From assembly GCA_937872475.1 (NCBI GenBank), contig CALMSY010000015.1, forward strand, positions 1 through 64,000: a DNA stretch of 64,000 bases, written 5' to 3'. The stretch is from 67-14 sp020438345. Lineage in GTDB: Bacteria; Actinomycetota; Thermoleophilia; Solirubrobacterales; 70-9. Of this stretch, positions 38,584 to 47,525 are shown in pieces. A program made the translations under genes and the position numbers. Each line of letters starts with the position of its first letter. Position 1 is the stretch's first letter. Under the pieces are notes generated by a model. The model worked only from the letters and a program-made list of their open reading frames with translations, did no database searches and was not told where the DNA came from.

Positions 38584-39983
38584 TGACTGGATTCCCCTTC
38601 TTCATTGCGGGCAGCGAGCCGCCCGGCGTAATCATCAACGTTTCTCTGGTCGTTCCTGCTGACCGACAAAGCACCGGGCGGAATGCTCTCCCGGATCACG
38701 GCGCCGGCGCCAGTGTACGCACCATCCCCGACTTCCACCGGGGCCACAAGCATCGTGTCCACCCCGATCCTCACATTCGAGCCGATCTTGGTCCGGTGCT
38801 TTTCCCTGCCGTCGTAGTTGGCGGTGATCGTTCCGGCGCCGAGATTGGACCCGTCGCCGATGTCTGCGTCGCCTACATACGAAAGGTGAGGGATCTTGGA
38901 GCCGGCACCGACATTGGAATTCTTGACCTCCACGAAAGTGCCCGCCCGGGCTCCGTCGGCAAGCTTGGCACCAGGACGCAGATAGGCGAAGGGCCCAACC
39001 GAGCAGCCCTCCCCAAGTTCACAGAGGTTCACATACGAGTGGATGACCTCGCTGCGATCACCGATCCCGGAATCGATCACGGTCGAATGCGGACCGACCA
39101 CAGTGCTCTCGCCGAGCTCGGTTGCCCCGCGCAGGGAAGTGCCCGGTTCGATCCGGCTGTCCTGGCCGATGGTCACTCCGGCATCAATCCAGGTAGTAGC
39201 CGGATCGACGATTGTCACCCCGGCCAGCATGTGTCGTTCAAGGATTCGTTGACGGGCCTCCGCCTCAACCACTGACAGGTCGGACCGGTTGTTCACTCCG
39301 AGGTTGATCGCCGGGTCCTTCGATACATGGGCAGTTACCAGCTCGCCACGGGAACGCATCACAGCGATCACATCGGTCAGGTAATACTCGCCCTGCGCGT
39401 TGTCACTGGAAAGCTCACCCAGCGCCCAGGCGAGCGACTCCCCGTCAAAAACGTATGTGCCCGAATTGATCTCGCGGATCGCGAGTTCTTCCCGGGTGGC
39501 GTCGCCGTCGGCTTTCGCTTCAACGATCTTTCGGATCGTCCCGTCCCCGCCCCTGACAATCCGCCCATAGGAACCCGGGTCATCGAGAACTGCGGTCATC
39601 ACGGTTGCCGAAGCACCGCTTTCATCCTGTGAAGCAAGCAGACCGGTGATCACATCGGAGGAAATCAGTGGCACGTCACCCGAAAGAACAAGCACCCGCG
39701 GCGACTCGCGCACGATTTCAAGTGCCGATCGGACCGCCCCTCCAGTCCCGTTCGATTCCGGCTGTTCGATCGTTTCGACACCGTCCGGCAGGGCGTCCCC
39801 GAGGTTGCGGTCAGGAGAGACGATCACCGCTACCCGATCGGCACCGGCCTGCCGGGCAGCAAGGATCGGCCAGGCAATCATCGGACGTCCGCAGACGGGA
39901 TGGAGAACCTTGGGCAGGGACGAGCGCATGCGCGTGCCCTGACCTGCCGCCATGATCAGCGCTGTTACGGGGGCCCCGGTCAC
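38580..39983 (-). CDS. glmU: GlmU bifunctional N-acetyltransferase / UDP-GlcNAc pyrophosphorylase
   Basis: Produces UDP-N-acetylglucosamine for peptidoglycan. The N-terminal nucleotidyltransferase has LIMAAGQGTRM with the catalytic Arg, then SLPKVLHPVCGRPM, ESNGTGGAV and SGDVPL. The C-terminal left-handed beta-helix acetyltransferase shows the hexapeptide repeats and SYVGDADIG, NLGAGTITANYDG and KHRTKIG. At 467 residues both domains are complete. It starts with GTG at 39983 and overlaps prs. Confidence 0.97.
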   Translation of the reverse strand: MTGAPVTALIMAAGQGTRMRSSLPKVLHPVCGRPMIAWPILAARQAGADRVAVIVSPDRNLGDALPDGVETIEQPESNGTGGAVRSALEIVRESPRVLVLSGDVPLISSDVITGLLASQDESGASATVMTAVLDDPGSYGRIVRGGDGTIRKIVEAKADGDATREELAIREINSGTYVFDGESLAWALGELSSDNAQGEYYLTDVIAVMRSRGELVTAHVSKDPAINLGVNNRSDLSVVEAEARQRILERHMLAGVTIVDPATTWIDAGVTIGQDSRIEPGTSLRGATELGESTVVGPHSTVIDSGIGDRSEVIHSYVNLCELGEGCSVGPFAYLRPGAKLADGARAGTFVEVKNSNVGAGSKIPHLSYVGDADIGDGSNLGAGTITANYDGREKHRTKIGSNVRIGVDTMLVAPVEVGDGAYTGAGAVIRESIPPGALSVSRNDQRNVDDYAGRLAARNEEGESSQ

Positions 39984-40048
39984 TGGGGGGATTCTAGATG
40001 CTGGGGTTCAGTCTGGCCAAGAACCCTTGATAAACGCGGCCGACGGCT

Positions 40049-40618
40049 CTAGCGGAGACCGTCGTCAAGAGAATCGGAGAGCTGACCAAGATCCTTCGAG
40101 AAAAGAATCAGGGTCCAGCCGGTGAAGATCAGGTCGATCCCGACCAGAAGACCGATCGCCCAGTCCGCCGAGGTCGGATAATCGATCCAGAAGATGGCGC
40201 CGATGATGATCCCCAGTAGGCCGTTGACGGCCAGCCATCCGGCACCGGGCAGACCGCGACGCGTGAAGGCAACCATCAGGCGGGAGAACCCCATGACCAG
40301 GAAGTAAATGATCAAAAGCAGGGTGAGGGCTTTCATCCCTTTGTCCGGATTGACCAGCAGGAAGACGCCGGCCACTAGCGTGAGCAAAGCCCAGAATGCC
40401 CGGATAATCACGTGAAGCGCCCCCGGGGCGCTGAAAGCCCAGGCGAAAACGAAGACGGAAGCCACGACCAGGATCCAGCCGATCAGCACGGTGATTCCCC
40501 ATGACGCTAGAGCCGGCACGAGAATCGCAAAAGCCCCCAGCAGCATCAGCACAATGCCGAAACCGACCAGGAAACCAGAACCACGGCTGTCCTTCACTTC
40601 ACTTCCTGAGCTTTCCAT
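40049..40618 (-). CDS. HdeD-family (DUF308) membrane protein
   Basis: From ATG at 40618 this is a 189-residue protein with six closely spaced membrane helices arranged as three hairpins, the DUF308/HdeD pattern (LVGFGIVLMLLGAFAILVPALAS, then GWILVVASVFVF and RAFWALLTLVAGVFLLVNPDKG). The family is linked with acid resistance in enterobacteria, but the molecular function is unknown. The open frame continues upstream to 41056 through tRNA-Gln and the repeats, which is an artefact. It ends 65 bases from glmU on the same strand. Confidence 0.88.
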   Translation of the reverse strand: MESSGSEVKDSRGSGFLVGFGIVLMLLGAFAILVPALASWGITVLIGWILVVASVFVFAWAFSAPGALHVIIRAFWALLTLVAGVFLLVNPDKGMKALTLLLIIYFLVMGFSRLMVAFTRRGLPGAGWLAVNGLLGIIIGAIFWIDYPTSADWAIGLLVGIDLIFTGWTLILFSKDLGQLSDSLDDGLR

Positions 40619-40674
40619 GGCATCAGCATAGCTCCGACGCCGGAACCCTCCGCGGCGATAGAGTGCTCCGGCAT

Positions 40675-40746
40675 TCCGGGGTGGTGTAATCGGTAGCACA
40701 CCGGGTTTTGGTCCCGGCAGTGGAGGTTCGAGTCCTCCCTCCGGAG
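40675..40746 (+). tRNA. tRNA-Gln (UUG)
   Basis: A 72-base cloverleaf. The anticodon loop TTTTGGT between CCGGG and CCCGG gives TTG, reading CAA and CAG with wobble. The T arm is GGAGGTTCGAGTCCTCC. The acceptor stem pairs T1-A72 through G7-C66 with one G:U. No CCA is encoded. It is followed by a short GGCGGG/CCCGCC hairpin. Confidence 0.95.
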
Positions 40747-41048
40747 CTGGCTTGGCCGCAGGCCGGGCGGGACATACCCGCCTTCGCAGCTCAACCCGCC
40801 CCGACGATGCGAAAAGGCGGCCACTGCGGAGCCGGGTCCTGTTCGACAGCGAGCCAACCGGTTCTTCATCGTCGAACGCAAGGGCAGGGTTCGAACGCAA
40901 GGGCAGGGTTCGAACTCGAAGGCAGGGTTCGAAAGGGGCGTGAAGTAGTCCGACTTCGCAACTTGTTGGGAACAGTCGCGTTCTATAAGGTGGCCGTGCC
41001 CCAGGACAGTTTATGGAGCAGGGAAACCAGGAGAGAACCGGAGAACCA
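40747..41048. other. Gene-free spacer with hairpin and tandem repeat
   Basis: I see no gene in these 302 bases. They hold a GGCGGG-acata-CCCGCC hairpin (40766-40782), probably the end of the tRNA-Gln transcript, and the 19-base tandem repeat. The leader of the first S15-like hydrolase follows, with GGAG six bases before its ATG. Confidence 0.6.
40873..40929. repeat. Three tandem 19-base repeats containing a T-arm-like sequence
   Basis: Units 40873-40891 and 40892-40910 are identical and 40911-40929 differs at three positions. Each ends CAGGGTT and runs into CGAAC, so every junction reads GGTTCGAAC, the consensus T-loop of tRNA. It lies 127 bases downstream of tRNA-Gln. Confidence 0.9.
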
Positions 41049-43535
41049 ATGCGCAAGCTTGCAGTACTGCTCGCAGTAGCGGGTACTTTCTTTGCCGTGT
41101 CAGTCGCTTAGGCGGCACCGCCCACCTCGATCTTCAACTCACAGGTGGCATGCGGACAGGTGACAACGCAAGGCAATGTCTCGACTTCACTCGACCAGAC
41201 CTGGTGCGGCACGATCCGCCCCTGGGCGACCAATGTCAATGGTGGCTCCGACAGCACCAAGGGAGACAACATCTCCGCCCAGACGACCCCGATGCTCACT
41301 GACCTCAGGTCGACTGTCCAGAGCTTCGACGGCGTACCGATCGATGTCAACGTCGCCTTTCCGGACGAAGGGGTTCACGGTCCCGCTCCTTACCCGCTGG
41401 TGATGATGTTCCACGGCTATGGCGGTCAGCGCCTCAGCTTCAACTCGATGCAGCGCTGGCTGGACGACGGCTACGCCGTATTGACCCAGACAAACCGCGG
41501 CTTTCACCAGTCCTGTGGTTCGGTCGGGTCGAAAGCTGCCGACCCGGATTGCCTGACCAAGGGCTTCGTCCGTCTGGACGACACCCGCTACGAAGTTCGT
41601 GACGCCCAGCTTTTCGCTGGCATGCTCGTTGACGAAGGCCTGGTTTCCCCTGGCCGGATCGCCGCCACCGGCGGCTCCTACGGCGGTGGCATGTCAATGG
41701 CCCTCGCCGCTCTCAAGAACCGGATCATGGACACCGACGGCACCTACAAGCCGTGGGTCAGCCCGGTCAACGAAACTCCGATCAGCCTCGCGGTCGCTAC
41801 ACCGAACATTCCGTGGACTGACCTCGCATACTCACTGGTCCCCAACGGCAGCAACATCGACTACATCAAGGACGCCTCGTACTACGGGCGGTTTGGTGTC
41901 ATGAAGCAGTCCTACGTCAATGGCCTCTACCTGAGCGGGCTCGGCGCGCCTGGTTATTACACCCCGCCCGGCGAACAACCGCAAGCGGACCTGGCCGGCT
42001 GGAAGGCCTTCATGGATGCAGGCGAGCCCTATGACGCAACCGCCCCGGCCACACAGATGCTGGACGAAATCACCAAACATCATTCGTCCTACTACATCGA
42101 TCACAGCCAGGCTCCGGCCCCGCTCCTGATCAGCTCGGGCTTCACCGACGACCTGTTCCCGGCCAATGAAGCCACCCGGTATTACAACCGGACCCGGGCG
42201 CAGTTCCCGAACGCGCCACTCTCCCTTTTCTTCGGTTCCTTCGGCCATATGCGCGGCCAGAATGGTTCGGAGGTATCGGGGGCCCTGAACGCCCTGGAGA
42301 AGCAGTGGATCGATTACTACCTCAAGGACATCGGCAGCAAGCCGGCGTCCAACGTGACGACCTGGACCCAGGTCTGCCCGGATGGGGCGACCGACGCAGG
42401 TCCGTTCACGACTGGTGACTGGGTTTCCCAGTCACCAGGCGAAATCCGCGTCCTTGACAAGAGTGCCGCCCAGACGGTAGCCGCCGATGGTGGTGACCGC
42501 GCTAACGGCGCTCTCTTCAACCCGGCACCGAGCGGAACTGCCTGTGCGGCCGGAACTGGAGCACTCGAGCCCGGCACCGCCAACTACGAAACGCAGCCCG
42601 CCCCTGCTGGCGGGTACACCGTGATGGGTTCGCCGACGGTGATCGCCAAGATCACCCAGGAAGGCAGCAGTTCTCAGCTGTCAGCCCGTCTGGTTGACGT
42701 CTCGGCCGATGGTGCCACAAAGACCCTCGTCAACCGTGGAATCTGGCGTCCGACCGGCAGCGGCTTCCAGGTCTTCCAGTTGTACCCGAACGGCTGGCAC
42801 GTCGACGCGGGCCACAAGCTGCGGCTTGAACTGCTCCCGTTCGACGGCGGCAACATCGATCCGACCCTTGGCCTGCTCAGCAACTTCAGCCGTCCGTCGA
42901 ACAACCAGCGGCCCGCCACAATTGAATACATGGACCTGCGGATTCCGGTCAGGGAAGCCCCGGGTGCATTGGATGGCCTGGTCACGGCCCCGGCCAAGCG
43001 TGTCCTGCCTGACCGGCCGGGCGTCGAGCTGGCGGTCGGCAATGAATCGATCGGCTCTGAATCAATGGCAGCGTATGTATCTGCAAACTATCCCTGCCCG
43101 ACGGGCACGACGGGTCCCGGCGGAGGCAACTGCACGCCGAATACGACCCCGTAACCGCCCGTGACCGGTGATCTGGCCCTGGCCGGCAAACTGACCGTGA
43201 AGGGCAAGCATCTGACCGTGAAGCTGACCTGCAGGATCGGCAATGACACCTGCCGCAGGGCGAACCTGGTCATCAAGGGTGCTCCGAAGAAAGGCAAGAA
43301 GGGCAAGGGCATCCTGATCGTCAAGAAGAGCGGTCTCGCCGCAAATCCAGGCCAGACGAAAACATTCCGGATCAAGCTGACAAGCAAGGCCCGGAAGTTC
43401 TTCCGTGACCGCGCGCTCCGCAAGCGCGGCAAGGTGAGGACCGTTCGCGGACCGAAGTCACTCCGCAGCAAGGTCACGATCAACGGAAAGAGCGCCGGCT
43501 TCAAGGCGGTCAAGCGGGTCGGCAAAGTCAAGTAG
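41049..43535 (+). pseudogene. Secreted S15/CocE-type hydrolase interrupted by two in-frame stop codons
   Basis: One uninterrupted frame encodes a signal peptide (MRKLAVLLAVAGTFFAVSVA), then TAG at 41109-41111 at the cleavage site. A complete alpha/beta-hydrolase follows: MFHGYGG, GGSYGGGMS with the nucleophile Ser, and a PepX-C-like jelly roll. A TAA at 43152-43154 then precedes a basic C-terminal domain of about 125 residues ending at 43535. The intact neighbour at 43729 has the same three parts without stops, and there is no frameshift elsewhere. A GTG at 41145 could restart translation of a cytoplasmic enzyme without its signal. It is either a recent pseudogene, or stop readthrough, or a sequencing artefact. 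GGAG precedes the ATG. Confidence 0.85.
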
Positions 43536-43570
43536 TCCGTCCAGGGGGATGCACCTCCCCTCCCCGTCCC

Positions 43571-43601
43571 CGAGAGGGCCCCGATCTGCGGGGCCCTCTC
43601 G
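43571..43601 (+). terminator. Intrinsic terminator after the interrupted hydrolase
   Basis: A twelve-pair perfect stem, CGAGAGGGCCCC and its complement, with a seven-base loop, followed by TGTTT. It lies 35 bases after the last stop. Confidence 0.88.
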
Positions 43602-43728
43602 TGTTTGCGGGGCTTCTGGTGCTCGGTGATAACCTGACTCGGCAGGGGCGAGCCATTTGGCCCACTCCTGTGTTCAAAGGGAAGCCGCAGGGAGCGGCGC
43701 AAAACAACTAGGGAGATACAGGGACCAG

Positions 43729-46056
43729 ATGCGAAAGCTCGTCGTCATCCTCGCTGCAATGTTCATGCTTGTCGTAGTGCCATCGGCAAGCGCCGAAATC
43801 ACATCGGTATTCGACGGGCACATCCCGTGCAACACCAAACCAAGCGGGGTTCGCGAATGCGCCGGACCGGGTGGACCCGATGCCAACGCGCCGGCCAATA
43901 CGGTCCGGAGCTACGACGGCACACCGATCGACATCAACGTGGCCTTCCCCAGTGAGGCACAGTTCGGCCCTCCCCCTTACCCGCTTGCCATGTACTTCCA
44001 CGGCTTCGGCGGAGGCAAGGAAGGTTTCGGTGGTGACCTCAAGCGCTTCACTGACGCCGGCATGGCCGCCTTCTCGATGACCGAGCGTGGCTTCAAGAAG
44101 TCCTGCGGCAAGGCCGATGCCATCGCCGCCCTGAACGCGGTCAATCCCGGAGCATGCGACAAGGGCTTCATTCACCTCATGGACACCCGATACGAGGTCC
44201 GCGACGCCCAGTTCCTGGTCAGCAAGCTGGCCGACCAGGGCCTGATCAAGCCAAAGAAGATCGGCACCGTCGGTGCTTCCTATGGCGGCGCAAAGTCAAT
44301 GTCCCTCGCCGCCTTGAAGAACCGGGTGATGCTCCCCGACGGCTCACTCGCTCCCTGGAAGAGCCCGGGCGGAATCGACATGGAGATCGCGGTCTCGGCC
44401 CCGATCGTTCCGCCCACCGACTTTGCCTACTCACTCGTGCCGAACGGCCGTACCCTGGATTACGTGGTTGACTCCCCGTACCTGGGGCCTGATGGAAAGG
44501 CCCCCTACGGAGTCATGAAGTCCGCAATCATCAACGCCCTGTTCGGCGCCGGTGATTCATTCAGCGGCCAGAACGGAACCGATTTCGATCCTCTCTTCGA
44601 TGTGGTCGGCTGGCGGGGCTTGATGTCCCAGGGCGAGCCGTATGACTCGGCTGGTGGCCAGGTGATGGTCCATGAGATGACCACCCATCACTCTTCGTAT
44701 TACATCGACCACAGTCAGGCACCTGCTCCGCTGATCATTGCGGAAGGACTGACCGACGATCTCTTCCCAATCGATGAAGCGATCCGGTTCTACAACCGGA
44801 CCAAACATGAGTTCCCCGACTCCACGGTCGGTCTGCTCTTCGCTGACATCGGCCACCCTCGTGCGCCCCTGAGCGGCGAGAACAGCCAGGGACGCCCCGC
44901 CGACCAGGACATGGGCTACGAGGTAGTCCAGAAATGGTTCGAGTACTACCTGCTCGACCAGGGTGCCAAGCCCGATGCGGGAGTGATTGCCAAATCACAG
45001 GTCTGTCCGTATGAAGAACCGTCGGGCGGCCCCTACGCGGCTTCGAGCTGGGCCGCATTCGCACCCGGCGAGATCCGGGTCAGTGATCCCGCGACCAGGG
45101 TGATCGAAAAGGGTGCCGGCGACAACACGGTCGCTGGCGGCTTCACCACCCTCTTCGACGGCTGCAGCCAGCAGCTTGTGACAGAGGAACCGGGCACCGT
45201 CAGCTATGACTTCCCGGTCACCCCGGCCGGCGGCTTCACCCTCGGTGGCGCCCCGACCGTGATCGCCGATGTCTCGGTGGCCAACGGCGGAGCTTCACAG
45301 ATCGCGGCCCGGTTGCTTGAGATCTCGGGCGGACAGGAGCGGATCATCGCCCGCGGTGTTTACCGTCCCGATCCGAGTGGCCGCCAGGTAATTCAGCTCC
45401 ACGGCAACGTTTACCATTTCGCGGCCGGCACCCAGGCCCGGCTTCAGCTGCTGCCGAAGGACGGCGACCCGAATCTGAGCGCGGTCGCCTATGTCCGGCC
45501 ATCCAATGACCAGCAGGATGTGACAATCAGCAACGTTGAGGTTCGCCTGCCGGTCCGTGAAGCTCCGGGAGCGTTGAACGGCATGGTCCAGGCTCCCGCC
45601 CCGAAGGTTCTGCCCAAGGGCTACGAACTGGCTGACGATTACGCCGCCATCGGCGGAGTCGCGCCAGATGGGGCGCCTGCGCCAGCAGCGAAGGCGACAG
45701 TCAAGGGCAAGACCCTCAAACTCCAGATGAACTGCGGCAACGTCAATCTCTGCCGATCGGTCAACGTGGAGATCAAGGGCAGCAAGAAGCCCCTGCGCAA
45801 CGTCCGGATCGCCACGAAGACCGCCGTCACAGTCACCGGCGGCAAGGCGACGGTGACCTTCAAACTGACGAAGAAGGCCCGCAAGGCATTCGCGAACCGG
45901 AAGAAACGGAAAGTGATCCGTCGCGGTGGCAAGAAGAAGGTCAAGAAGGTAGTTGTCAAGGGACTCAAGAAAACTGGCGCAAAGGTCATCGTCCGTGGCT
46001 GGGATTCCCCCAGGACCAGCAAGCTGACGATCACCCGCACCGGCAAGGTCAGGTAG
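43729..46056 (+). CDS. Secreted S15/CocE-type alpha/beta-hydrolase with basic C-terminal domain
   Basis: A 775-residue exported protein from ATG at 43729 (signal peptide to about residue 23, ending ASA). The catalytic region has MYFHGFGG, the nucleophile elbow VGASYGGAKSM and a conserved GLTDDLFPIDEAIRFYN near the acid residue, with the later ADIGHPR supplying the probable His. A PepX-C-like beta domain follows (about residues 440-640). The last 110 residues are strongly Lys/Arg-rich with a C-x5-C pair (CGNVNLC) and may bind the cell wall. X-Pro dipeptidyl-peptidase, acyl-esterase or related activity is possible. It is a paralogue of the preceding interrupted gene. Confidence 0.9.
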   Translation: MRKLVVILAAMFMLVVVPSASAEITSVFDGHIPCNTKPSGVRECAGPGGPDANAPANTVRSYDGTPIDINVAFPSEAQFGPPPYPLAMYFHGFGGGKEGFGGDLKRFTDAGMAAFSMTERGFKKSCGKADAIAALNAVNPGACDKGFIHLMDTRYEVRDAQFLVSKLADQGLIKPKKIGTVGASYGGAKSMSLAALKNRVMLPDGSLAPWKSPGGIDMEIAVSAPIVPPTDFAYSLVPNGRTLDYVVDSPYLGPDGKAPYGVMKSAIINALFGAGDSFSGQNGTDFDPLFDVVGWRGLMSQGEPYDSAGGQVMVHEMTTHHSSYYIDHSQAPAPLIIAEGLTDDLFPIDEAIRFYNRTKHEFPDSTVGLLFADIGHPRAPLSGENSQGRPADQDMGYEVVQKWFEYYLLDQGAKPDAGVIAKSQVCPYEEPSGGPYAASSWAAFAPGEIRVSDPATRVIEKGAGDNTVAGGFTTLFDGCSQQLVTEEPGTVSYDFPVTPAGGFTLGGAPTVIADVSVANGGASQIAARLLEISGGQERIIARGVYRPDPSGRQVIQLHGNVYHFAAGTQARLQLLPKDGDPNLSAVAYVRPSNDQQDVTISNVEVRLPVREAPGALNGMVQAPAPKVLPKGYELADDYAAIGGVAPDGAPAPAAKATVKGKTLKLQMNCGNVNLCRSVNVEIKGSKKPLRNVRIATKTAVTVTGGKATVTFKLTKKARKAFANRKKRKVIRRGGKKKVKKVVVKGLKKTGAKVIVRGWDSPRTSKLTITRTGKVR

Positions 46057-46070
46057 CACCCGGATTGCTT

Positions 46071-46106
46071 GAAGCCCGGCGCCGGGTGTTACCCGCGCCG
46101 GGCTTC
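46071..46106. terminator. Strong hairpin between convergent hydrolase and PucR regulator
   Basis: GAAGCCCGGCGC pairs with GCGCCGGGCTTC, and the inner CGGGT/ACCCG extends the stem with one bulged base. It begins 14 bases after the hydrolase stop and four bases after the PucR stop in the other direction. There is no T-run of note. Confidence 0.75.
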
Positions 46107-46109
46107 CAG

Positions 46110-47276
46110 CTACTTGCGTTCTTTGGAGCGACCCCGGGGTGAGGCGATGCCCAGGACTCTCATTGCCTTGATGCCGAGACCGAGGCGTTCGCGGCCCTCG
46201 GTAGCGGTGGCATCATGCCCGGAGAGGTCCCGAACCCGTTCGAGGCGGTAGCGGATCGTGTGTCGGTGGGTGAACATCTGCTTCGCGGTAGCCGGCACGT
46301 TGGCATCGCTGTCCAGATAGTTCTCGACCGTAGCGACCAGATCGGTCTCGTACTGGTCGTCATAAGCGACCAGAGGCTCCACCGTCTCCGCGTAAAAGCT
46401 GTGGAGTTCCTCGGTGCTGGTGCCCAGCAGGAGACGGTAGGCACCCGTGTCTTCAAAGGCAATCGGCGACCGCCCTTCGGCCTCCCCCACGTTCAGGGCG
46501 AGCCGGGCTTCACGGATCGCCCGTTCGATCTGTTCGGGACCGGTGGCCAGACGGGATCGGGAGATCGTCACGGTGAGCCCGGCCAGTGACCGTGGCAGCT
46601 CCCGCTCAAGCGCCTCTTCGATTTTGGTCAGACGCTCCTCTTCACTCGTGGGGATGAGGATCCCGACCAGTGCCCCCTCCTCCGATTCTCCCATCCCGGC
46701 GATCGCTCCGGATGCGACGGCACGGATAGTTCGCAGTGTCATGTCGAGTACCCGGGAACGCCAGTCACCTTCCTGGGCTGAACCCGCGTGTGCCCGCACC
46801 ATAAGCACGCCCCCGCCACGGGAAAGGTCACAACCCACGCCCTCGGCCCCGGCGAGGATGTCCTCGGTGGCAGTGATCGAGGAGGCCAGCAGCGCCTGGA
46901 CGAATTCTGTGACAGCCCCTTCGTTTCCCCATTCATCTGACCGCGCGCGTTCAATTTCCAGGGCCGCGAAAGCAGCCATCACTTCGATCGTGTCGCTGTC
47001 CACCTCACCGCCGATGAATCTGGCCTCGCCGACCGAAGTGTCGCCGAGCACGAGATCGACCGAGCCAACTCCCTTGCCGTTAGCGGTCAGCTTCTTTTCC
47101 TGGGCCTGGGTGGCACCGGCGACGGCCAGCACGATGCCTGACCGGTCCAGAAACGCAACCGGCATGCCCATCACATCCGACGCAGCCCGGGCCAGGCCGG
47201 GCAGACCCCGGCCCGCGAGGACCGGGCTTGCCAGCCTCGCCGGTGCTGTGGCCTTGGACTTGGCGGCCGGACTCAA
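46110..47276 (-). CDS. PucR/CdaR-family transcriptional regulator
   Basis: A 388-residue regulator with a GAF-like N-terminal sensor region (about 25-110) and a GGDEF-like degenerate middle (about 130-265). The C-terminal PucR helix-turn-helix follows (about 315-378: DLVATVENYLDSDANVPATAKQ, MFTHRHTIRYRLERV, DLSGHD). Members respond to purines, sugar acids or other metabolites. The effector here is unknown. Start is TTG at 47276, overlapping the stop of the small membrane gene (TTGA), so expression is linked to the DedA-PAP2 gene upstream. Confidence 0.92.
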   Translation of the reverse strand: MSPAAKSKATAPARLASPVLAGRGLPGLARAASDVMGMPVAFLDRSGIVLAVAGATQAQEKKLTANGKGVGSVDLVLGDTSVGEARFIGGEVDSDTIEVMAAFAALEIERARSDEWGNEGAVTEFVQALLASSITATEDILAGAEGVGCDLSRGGGVLMVRAHAGSAQEGDWRSRVLDMTLRTIRAVASGAIAGMGESEEGALVGILIPTSEEERLTKIEEALERELPRSLAGLTVTISRSRLATGPEQIERAIREARLALNVGEAEGRSPIAFEDTGAYRLLLGTSTEELHSFYAETVEPLVAYDDQYETDLVATVENYLDSDANVPATAKQMFTHRHTIRYRLERVRDLSGHDATATEGRERLGLGIKAMRVLGIASPRGRSKERK

Positions 47277-47521
47277 CCGTCCGAGAACGGATTGATTCCG
47301 GTCACGTCATTTGAGACCAGGACCCATGCCAGGCCCGCAAGTACACCGATGGTCACCAGGCCCCCGAGGATCATCAACGAGAGGAATCCGGCTGCAAAAC
47401 GCTCATGCCAGCGGCCAAACGAACTGATCGCGGGCACGAGAATCAGCCCGACGAAAGCGGCCAGACTGACCAGCCCCGCGGCCCCGAAATACCAGACATT
47501 GGTTGAGACGGCGATCACCAT
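47273..47521 (-). CDS. Small two-span membrane protein
   Basis: An 82-residue protein with two hydrophobic helices (about residues 9-32 and 45-70), and no recognised family. It begins four bases after the DedA-PAP2 stop and its own stop overlaps the PucR start, so it is embedded in an operon. Confidence 0.7.
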   Translation of the reverse strand: MVIAVSTNVWYFGAAGLVSLAAFVGLILVPAISSFGRWHERFAAGFLSLMILGGLVTIGVLAGLAWVLVSNDVTGINPFSDG

Positions 47522-47525
47522 CGGG

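Noticed and set aside
40873..40929. CRISPR array
   Set aside because: The three 19-base units are directly adjacent with no spacers and no cas genes are nearby.
40049..41056. A 335-codon version of the HdeD gene
   Set aside because: The extra N-terminus runs through tRNA-Gln and the tandem repeats. The family starts at about 40618.
41109..41111. Pyrrolysine or selenocysteine recoding of the internal stop
   Set aside because: The stops are TAG and TAA, not TGA, and the second cannot be pyrrolysine. No pyl or sel genes are visible, and TAG is used as a normal stop elsewhere (csrA, rplY, fbaB).
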